A DNA stretch of 7,064 nt from positions 1-7,064 of the forward strand of contig JAUXBD010000070.1 of assembly GCA_030619585.1 (NCBI GenBank), in the 5' to 3' direction. Position numbers and translations under genes: made by a program. The first letter of the stretch is position 1; the number at the start of each line of letters is the position of its first letter. This DNA is from Desulfobacteraceae bacterium (lineage in GTDB: Bacteria; Desulfobacterota; Desulfobacteria; Desulfobacterales; SURF-7). Positions 1 to 6,600 of this stretch are shown in pieces. A model generated the notes under the pieces. It was not told the DNA's origin. It made no database searches and saw only the letters and a program-made list of their open reading frames with translations.

Positions 1-707
1 ACTGAATGGTTTAAGGATGCATCGAGTAAATCACAGATTGTCTCTGCTACCCGCAGATTTCGATTGTTCCGGTCCTTCTTAAAAGCGGATATGACGGTTT
101 CCAGAGCCGGTTGCCAATCCTGGTCTATGAATTTAAGACTTTCGAGTAGCGAGATGCGTTCTCTGTAATTGGCATTATGGGCATTAAAAACGCGAATGGA
201 ATTGAAGCTCTTTCTGAAGGCATCTTTCCAGGCTGCCAGATACGCTTCATTTGGATCCTTGCAGTTGATGATTGCCATTCGGGGACAACCGGTAAGTCTT
301 AAAATCTCCAATTCCTTGCGATCATTATTTCGAATGGGTCGGGAGCCGTCAACAACAAAGATGACGCCAGCGCCTCTTTCAACCGGTGTGAAAAGCTCAC
401 ATTCATTTTTAAAATCAGCGTTATCTTTATGGGCTGAAATAAAGGCACGGATAATGTCTTCAGATTTTCCGGAATAAGATTCCATCCATTTAAGGGTTTG
501 CCCGGGCAGTTGAAATCCCGGTGTGTCGGTAAAACGAATGATTTCCCGGCCATCAATTTTCACTGGAAATGTTCGACACTGAAGGGTTTCACCCGGTGTG
601 GGACTCACTTTCACACTGTCATCTTCCGCCAGGGTGGAAACAACCGCAGACTTGCCTTCATTCGGATGGCCGAGAATGGCATATTCGGGAACAAAATCAT
701 CATTCAT
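1..707 (-). CDS. DUF3482-type small GTPase, C-terminus cut off by window edge
   Basis: The frame runs without a stop from an ATG at 707-705 to the left edge, giving 235 codons of an unfinished protein. Visible GTPase motifs are the P-loop GHPNEGKS (residues 13-20), a Thr-containing switch I stretch PTPGET (36-41), and the Mg/gamma-phosphate motif DTPG (61-64). A beta strand VIFVVDGSRP (115-124) precedes NCKD (148-151), which sits where NKxD is expected. The stretch GSRPIRNNDRKELEIL followed by a Gly-Cys-Pro resembles the DUF3482 GTPase family as I remember it (VIDVREP...ELEIL...CGRP). The start is supported by GAGGA seven bases upstream and by one-base overlap with the stop of the DUF2868-like gene, so the two are probably translationally coupled. 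No membrane segment is seen, so the visible part is likely cytoplasmic and may dock on the membrane partner. The role of the family is unknown. I am sure of GTPase and fairly sure of the subfamily. Confidence 0.85.
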   Translation of the reverse strand, partial: MNDDFVPEYAILGHPNEGKSAVVSTLAEDDSVKVSPTPGETLQCRTFPVKIDGREIIRFTDTPGFQLPGQTLKWMESYSGKSEDIIRAFISAHKDNADFKNECELFTPVERGAGVIFVVDGSRPIRNNDRKELEILRLTGCPRMAIINCKDPNEAYLAAWKDAFRKSFNSIRVFNAHNANYRERISLLESLKFIDQDWQPALETVISAFKKDRNNRNLRVAETICDLLDASLNHS

Positions 708-2386
708 CAGGAGTTCCTCAATCCATTAATCTCTAAAAAGGGATCGGAGTGTTTTTGAATGGCCTGCTTCCATGTTTGCCAGTCCCTGGTATCCACAGGG
801 GTAACGGCATTGTCCGGAGTTGGTTTTCCAATAAGAAAAATATGGATTAGAGCTTTAGTGCCCAGCATTTCTCTTAATTCCCGCAAATACAAAAAAGTTT
901 CAAAAATTGGCGGTAGCCAGCCCTCCTGAAGGAGTAAAACCATTGGACCATTATCATCATAACCCTTGTCAGTCATTACCTCCAATGCTTCTTGATCTTT
1001 CTCAAAATCAAAGGAGATATCAATCCGTTGTTTGAGGGAGATTCCCGGCATATGTTTGATGATAGCATTCAAATCCTCGACGCTAAGATAATCGGCGATA
1101 TCATCCGGAATGAGTCCCCACACCTCTTGTTCCGGCAATGCAGATGGTTTTTGGGTGGGTGCAAGGTGATTGGTGTTCTGATTTTCAGATGGTATTCTTT
1201 CATGGTTAACCTGCGTCCGGCCTAAGGTTTCCACACGTGGGGTCGTCATGCGTCTCAGTAGTCGGTTGCATGGGACATGATTCAGATCTATTTTTGCTAA
1301 CGCGCTTTTTTTAGCGATCATGCTCCCAATCAGCAGGATTATTCTCGGCAAAAATCCATAAAAACAGACCGCTAATAACAAAAACGGCCACCAGGAAACC
1401 AGATCCGGCGTGGTCAGATGATAGATCCCCTCTTTTAACACCATTCGGCTGCCGTCTATCTGTTCGTAAGTGGGATGGGCCAGGGGAGGTGAGATAAACG
1501 GAGACCAGGGTATCGCCATGGTTTTCACAAACAGGTAAACCGCCCGTGAACTGAATTGTATGGTCGATTGCCATCCGAACGCAAGATCAGCGCCGATAAT
1601 TCTCAGCAGGCTCCCTCCCAAAACCCCAAGGTTAAATCCGATACCGACGATTTGTGCAAGCATAAACACCGGCCAATAAAAAACAGATCCATATAGCTGT
1701 TTTTGGCCTTTTATCATGCCGGCAATTGATGAGAACCGGTTTCGTTTTTCGACTGACAGAGCATTCTTTGTTCGGGCAGCTGTTTTTCTAAATAGTCCTG
1801 CCAGTAATGTCCCAAAGATCAATTGGGTTAGAGAAAAATATCGCAGAGAACGAATAAAACGTCGAAATAAACTGAAAATCGCAAGCATGCCGATCAATAC
1901 GATTTGGAGCAGTACAAATATCCCCAGATAGGTCGACACATTGACCGGTTCGCTTCCTTGATATTGCAGGAGTGTAAAAGCTAAACCCATTCCGGTAAGG
2001 ATACCTATAATCAGCATGAGAATGGAAACAAACGACAGCATGTCAGCAAACAATCTGCCGGGCAGTGCTGAATGCTTTTCACCGGAACTGCCGACTATTT
2101 TTCTCCGACTTTCAAGCCAGATTCGAATGGCGGTTTTTCTGTCGGTTTTATCTGACAATTCCTGGTATTTTAGCTTAGGAACAACATCTTTTAGAAAAAC
2201 CTCCCGATCCCTGTGGAAAATGGCATCATCATCAGATATTTCATCCTGTTCCAGAAAATATTCCAGATCGATCAAATCTTCGATGCGCCATGTGGGTTTC
2301 ATTTTAATTGCTTTGCCGTTAAAGTTAATCCATGTATGGTGGGTCTTTTCCGAACCGTACATGATTTCTTTCGTTTTGATAACCAT
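707..2386 (-). CDS. DUF2868-type polytopic membrane protein
   Basis: This 559-residue protein has a charged N-terminal region containing WRIEDLIDLEYFLEQDE (33-49), then hydrophobic segments at about 113-140, 150-175, 183-199, 236-262 and 332-357. A polar, probably disordered linker (about 370-420) leads to a soluble C-terminal domain (about 430-559). That domain holds MVLLLQEGWLPPIFETFLYL (482-501) and HIFLIGKPTP (515-524), which resemble the family motif of DUF2868 (VxxxEAWQPPIRExLxFLR...IGxP). It overlaps the GTPase gene by one base. DUF2868 and DUF3482 proteins are known neighbours, so the inference is an inner-membrane partner of that GTPase. The first ATG directly follows an in-frame TAA, so the gene cannot start earlier. 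However, no Shine-Dalgarno is seen before it, and Met9 or Met29 (just before WRIEDL) are alternative starts. Function is unknown; family assignment is from memory of motifs. Confidence 0.82.
   Translation of the reverse strand: MVIKTKEIMYGSEKTHHTWINFNGKAIKMKPTWRIEDLIDLEYFLEQDEISDDDAIFHRDREVFLKDVVPKLKYQELSDKTDRKTAIRIWLESRRKIVGSSGEKHSALPGRLFADMLSFVSILMLIIGILTGMGLAFTLLQYQGSEPVNVSTYLGIFVLLQIVLIGMLAIFSLFRRFIRSLRYFSLTQLIFGTLLAGLFRKTAARTKNALSVEKRNRFSSIAGMIKGQKQLYGSVFYWPVFMLAQIVGIGFNLGVLGGSLLRIIGADLAFGWQSTIQFSSRAVYLFVKTMAIPWSPFISPPLAHPTYEQIDGSRMVLKEGIYHLTTPDLVSWWPFLLLAVCFYGFLPRIILLIGSMIAKKSALAKIDLNHVPCNRLLRRMTTPRVETLGRTQVNHERIPSENQNTNHLAPTQKPSALPEQEVWGLIPDDIADYLSVEDLNAIIKHMPGISLKQRIDISFDFEKDQEALEVMTDKGYDDNGPMVLLLQEGWLPPIFETFLYLRELREMLGTKALIHIFLIGKPTPDNAVTPVDTRDWQTWKQAIQKHSDPFLEINGLRNS
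715..719 (-). promoter_or_regulatory. Ribosome binding site of the GTPase gene
   Basis: GAGGA on the minus strand lies seven bases before the ATG at 707-705, inside the last codons of the upstream DUF2868-like gene. It decides the GTPase start. The TGATG stop/start overlap would let terminating ribosomes restart here. Confidence 0.75.
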
Positions 2387-2398
2387 TTAAGTTTGCTA

Positions 2399-2428
2399 AA
2401 AATACGATAAAATAAAACCCTGCGTCAA
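2399..2428 (-). promoter_or_regulatory. Possible sigma70-type promoter for the DUF2868/GTPase pair
   Basis: On the minus strand TTGACG (2428-2423) is followed after 18 bases by TATTTT (2404-2399). The -35 matches five of six consensus bases; the -10 only four of six. Transcription would begin around 2392, only a few bases before the first ATG at 2386. That would make the mRNA almost leaderless or point to a later start codon. The -35 falls in the loop and arm of a hairpin listed separately, so it could be chance. Confidence 0.3.
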
Positions 2429-2434
2429 GGGCTT
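2415..2434 (-). terminator. Possible intrinsic terminator after the acyltransferase gene
   Basis: On the minus strand AAGCCCT (2434-2428) pairs with AGGGTTT (2421-2415) around a six-base loop, giving seven pairs including one G-U. It is followed by the T-rich run TATTTTATCGTATTTTT. It lies about 210 bases downstream of the acyltransferase stop and just before the DUF2868-like gene, a sensible place to end the upstream transcript. The stem is short with only three G-C pairs, so strength is doubtful. An attenuator for the downstream pair is also possible. Confidence 0.4.
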
Positions 2435-2647
2435 CCTTTTCTCAATTGCATATATAATGGTTTAGAATGGGAGATATTCCAGATAGATGAGTATATAAAA
2501 CAAAAAATTTAAAGGTACTTAAAAAAACATACCACAATTATTTGGAAGGGTAATATAATATTTTAATAAATTTTATGGCTAATTTGGTTCGAGTGATCAT
2601 AGTTGTATACTGAACGTACACGTGCTCGTGAATGATATTATTTCAGG

Positions 2648-3532
2648 TCAAATCATTGAGCTAAGAGTTCTGTCTTTTTCAGTCCACAGGTCGTTTATCC
2701 ATGACTGAAACCCAACGCGAAACTCCTGATCTTTTGTATAGTCACCAAATATCTCCTCAGTTATCGGCAATGTTTCAACATTTACCCTGATTATGGATAT
2801 CTTACCGCACAAGAAATCCCAGAACGTTTTGACCCCGTCAGGATAAGCAATGGTTATATTCAGTATGCTGCTTAATTGATCACCCATAGCAGATAGCACA
2901 AAAGCCATTCCTCCGGCTTTTGGTTTTAAAAGGTTTGAATAAGGTGACTGCTGTTTACTGTGTTTTGCATCTGTAAAACGGGTTCCTTCTGTAAAATTCA
3001 TGATAGATATGGGAGTATTTTTAAATTTTTCGCATGCTTTTCTTGTGGTCTCAATGTCCTTGCCCTTTAAATGAGGATTCTTTTTAATAAACTCACTTGA
3101 ATATCGCTTCATAAAAGGAAAATCCAGTGCCCACCATGCAACGCCAAGAACAGGAACCCACATAAGCTCCTTTTTTAAAAAAAACTTCAGGAAAGGAATT
3201 TTACGAAATAAAATCCTCTGCAACACCAGGATATCAACCCAGGACTGATGATTGGATACAACAAGATACCATTTGTCCATGTTCAGGTTGTCCGTACCAT
3301 TTACTTCCCACTTTATATTATTCATAAGCCTCATATTGATGATATTGCAGTATATCCAGCTATTTGAAATCCATATCAGAATCTTGCTGCACAAAGACCT
3401 CCACCATTTAATAGGGACAAGAAGCTTGATAAACGCAACGACAAACAATGGAGTCGTCCAGAAAAAAGTATTAATAATGTATAAAAGGAAAGATAAAACG
3501 CCCCTTACTACTCCTGGCAAAAAACTCAACAT
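2648..3532 (-). CDS. YihG-type lysophospholipid/phosphate acyltransferase (PlsC superfamily)
   Basis: This 294-residue protein has the four acyltransferase blocks of the PlsC superfamily. Block I is NHQSWVD with the catalytic HX4D pair His95/Asp100; block II lies around KKELMWVPVLG (120-130). Block III is NFTEGTRF (179-186), and block IV is YPDG (230-233). The segment EGTRFTDAKH followed by SPYSNLLKPKAGG (182-208) is typical of the YihG/PRK14014 branch rather than of housekeeping PlsC. The length is close to the E. coli YihG size of about 310. A hydrophobic N-terminus (about 8-40) should anchor it to the inner membrane. The expected reaction is transfer of an acyl chain to a lysophospholipid or related acceptor; the exact acceptor cannot be read from sequence. 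The start is supported by AAGGG eight bases upstream. It follows the GlmS-like gene by 79 bp with no terminator seen, so cotranscription is likely. Family is confident, substrate is not. Confidence 0.92.
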   Translation of the reverse strand: MLSFLPGVVRGVLSFLLYIINTFFWTTPLFVVAFIKLLVPIKWWRSLCSKILIWISNSWIYCNIINMRLMNNIKWEVNGTDNLNMDKWYLVVSNHQSWVDILVLQRILFRKIPFLKFFLKKELMWVPVLGVAWWALDFPFMKRYSSEFIKKNPHLKGKDIETTRKACEKFKNTPISIMNFTEGTRFTDAKHSKQQSPYSNLLKPKAGGMAFVLSAMGDQLSSILNITIAYPDGVKTFWDFLCGKISIIRVNVETLPITEEIFGDYTKDQEFRVGFQSWINDLWTEKDRTLSSMI

Positions 3533-3540
3533 GACTTATA

Positions 3541-3545
3541 CCCTT
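3541..3545 (-). promoter_or_regulatory. Ribosome binding site of the acyltransferase gene
   Basis: AAGGG on the minus strand lies eight bases before the ATG at 3532-3530. It supports that ATG as the start. The rest of the 79-bp gap up to the GlmS-like stop is AT-rich and shows no clear hairpin terminator. Confidence 0.65.
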
Positions 3546-3611
3546 TTTATATCAATAAATAGAAAACGTGCCTAATAAAAAGTTTGAAGTATAGAGTGTT
3601 TTGTGATCATT

Positions 3612-6600
3612 TTATTTTGCCCCTTTGACACGTTTTTGAAAAACTATAAATTCTGCGATCTTCTCTGCAGAACTTCCGAAAAGGTCATCTGTTTCCACAA
3701 GTTCCAGGAAGCTATCATCCCAGGGGACACTGTTTTCCTGTGTGATATTTTTTATATGCTCATACTTGCCCCCGAGCGCCTTTCGTTTTACCTGAAGTTC
3801 GATGTTCTCCTTGAAAGATATATTCAGCAAAAGCATATTTTCAATCATATTAGGCGAAGACGAGGATGAAGATATAAACGGAATAACCACAATACTGCGA
3901 TCGTCTTTCCTGCCCCTGCCTATATATACATTACCATCTCTTACGATAATTTTCTTAGTGCCTTTCAGGCTCAAATCTGCTTCCACCCTTGATGGGATGG
4001 GCTCTAAGACCCCCTGCTTTTTTATCACTTTGATTGTTGTTTGCTCGGTAGGCTCACCCAGAAGGTTAAGATTGTCAATCCTATACAAAATAGACCCCAT
4101 AATACCGGAGACAACCCCCTGAAGATTTCGTAAAACAATTACATTCCGGTTAGTAAGCTGAGAAACCGTTAGATTATGCTCCAATAGAGCATCAAACAGT
4201 ACACCTTCCACTTTTTCACTTATCCGGCTTGTCCCCACAGTAACGGTTTTGGCCTGGTGTTTGATTGCATCAATAGGGCGGGCCATGGCGCTTATGGACT
4301 CACTCAAGCACTCCAAAAGAGAGTTTAACATATTCAGCGCTGTTCCCTTTTTACCAAAATCCATTTCAAAATCAGATACGGGAAGCCTTCCTGCAAGGTA
4401 TTTAAGCAAAAGGGTAAGGTCTGAAGCTGCATTAAATCCCAGGATTGAAGGAAGGCTTTTATCTATTCTCTTTGATCTAAACTCCCGGTAAAACCCGGCA
4501 ATTTTTTCGCGAAAACTATCTTCCAATACTATCTCGTACACATCCAATCCCTCTTTAGCACAGGTATCCACCGTGGTTTGGATCTCTTTTCTGTGCTTAT
4601 ACATGAATCCTGAAGCATCGTTAATGGCAAGGGCCGCATAATATCCCCAGAGATGACCCACCAGGGTGTTTACAATAGGTGCCAGATGTTCGCTTACTGC
4701 AGGAACATGGAAAACGTCTTTTGCATATGGATTAAATCTTTGTTCACCCTGGTTTGCGATAACAACCGTCGATGCTTTGTGTGCATGAAAAATAGCGGTA
4801 TCCTTTATAATATCTCCCAGGACACTCTCCCTTGTACCTGCCGCACATACTATTATCAGGGGCTCTGATGAAAGATCTATATGTTTTTTGTCCTCCACAA
4901 AATCGGTTGAAATGGTTTTATAACACAGTTCACTAAGCTTGATCCTGATCTCATCAGCCGAAGCCTTGTTCGGCCCGCTGCCCACGGCCGCCCAGTACAT
5001 CTTTTTCACCGCAAGTTCTTGCGCCGAGTCTTTAATCTTGTCGACCATTGTAAGTATTGTTCTCATTTGTGAAGGAAGGGCGAGAAGGTTTTTGATCTCC
5101 TCGGTAATAAACAGATCATCTTTTTTCCCCAGCAGATCTGCTATATAAAGGCCCAGGATTGCACCTGCAACAATCTGTGAGTAGAAAGCCTTTGTGGACG
5201 CAACAGACATCTCAACATCGCGGCCGGTGCTGGTATATATGACACCGTCAACCTTGAAAGTGATATCCGAATCACGCCTGTTAACAATGGCAAGAGTGTG
5301 GGCCCCGCGCTCTCTTATCATATCTACCGTACGGTTTGTGTCTGTTGTGGTGCCTGACTGGCTTATGGCAACCACTAGGGTATCAGACATGCTGGAGGCG
5401 TCATCGTGCCTGCTCAGCTTGAAACCGGAAAGTTCCGATGCTCTCAAAGAGCTCACATTAAAATTCCTGTCATCTAAGTAAAAACCCATAATATCGGCAC
5501 ATGCCATGGCCGCAACCCCTGCCGTGCCCTGACCTATAAAAAATATCCTTTTTATCCGGCCTTCACCAAGAGCTTTCTTAAGCGTTTTAGGAACTGAACT
5601 TTCATCAAGCGCTATCTCATAAGTGCTTTTATTATCCTTGACTCTCCAGCGATTCAGTAGCGTCTTTTCAACTGAATCAGGTGATTCCGATATCTCTTTT
5701 AAAAAATAGTGGGGGAAATCCTGCCGGTCAATATCCCTTGATGTGATCTCGGTATTTTTAATATCATCTTCGCAAAGTTCAATGGGCGTTCCGTCATAGT
5801 ATGACGCCCTTATACCGTCAAGCCTGCCTGATGACTTTTGATCAAGTACAAAAATCTGACCGCTTGTATTGCCGCTTTTTCCCTTGATAACTTTTTCACC
5901 GTCCATCTTTAGGAAAAAAGGTGTTGTTTCTATAAAACCGTACACCTCTGATGTGGGCATATAATGGTCCTTTGAGATACCAACAAAAATCGCCTGACCG
6001 CTTCCCTTTTGTGCAAGGAAAAGCTTACCCGGTGCAAGGTCCGTATGCATGGATATGGCATGTGACCCCTGAAAGTCATTAACAGCCAAACGGAATGCCT
6101 CTTCCGGGTCATTTCCCTCATTAATATATTTTTCCACCTGTATGGGTATAATTTTGGTGTCTGTGGTTATGGTTGCAGGTATAGCATAGCCCCTGTCTTC
6201 AGACTCTTTTTTCAACTCCAGGTAGTTATCAATATCCCCGTTAAGGCAGGCATGTATTATAGGACTTTTTCCCATATACCCGTTATCTGTTTCATTGTCC
6301 ACAGGATGGCAGTTTTCTTCAGTAATAGCGCCAACCGACGCCCATCTTGTATGTGCGGAGAATGTATAAAACTCCATTGAAAAGTTGGTCAGTATCTGAA
6401 TAATGGAGTCATCTATTATCTGCTGCCTTAAAAATTTTATATTATCACCAAGGCTGCCCACTTCAGCGGCAACCTTATAAACAATAGTAAGGGTGGTAAG
6501 ATCTGTGCCGGTTTCGTCTTTTGTTTCACCCATGGTGATCGAATTATTGATCAGCACGCTATTATGCAGCCTATTATCAAACTGGTTTTCACCAATGGAA

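Noticed and set aside
169..477. Plus-strand open frame opposite the GTPase gene
   Set aside because: It is antisense to a clear GTPase coding frame, has no recognisable domain, and its composition is that of a shadow frame.
299..556. Minus-strand open frame of 85 codons inside the GTPase gene
   Set aside because: It is another frame of the same strand; the P-loop, DTPG and NCKD motifs lie in the true frame that runs from 707 to the window edge.
2453..2458. Perfect TATAAT on the plus strand in the intergenic gap
   Set aside because: No matching -35 is present 16-18 bases upstream and no plus-strand gene follows; the region is AT-rich enough for chance.
2521..2555. Possible terminator with a T7 run on the minus strand
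   Set aside because: The best stem is only four pairs (TACC/GGTA) with a long loop, too weak to call.
2576..2614. Tiny plus-strand frame of 12 codons and a GGTTCGA motif like a tRNA T-loop
   Set aside because: No ribosome binding site precedes it, and no acceptor or anticodon stem can be built around the T-loop-like bases.
2617..2630. Imperfect dyad centred on CACGTG (10 of 14 positions symmetric)
   Set aside because: It is short, single and not placed at a promoter; it could be an operator but nothing supports that.
5930..6121. Minus-strand 63-codon frame and several plus-strand frames across 3612-7055
   Set aside because: All lie inside the GlmS-like coding frame, which carries a continuous set of family motifs.
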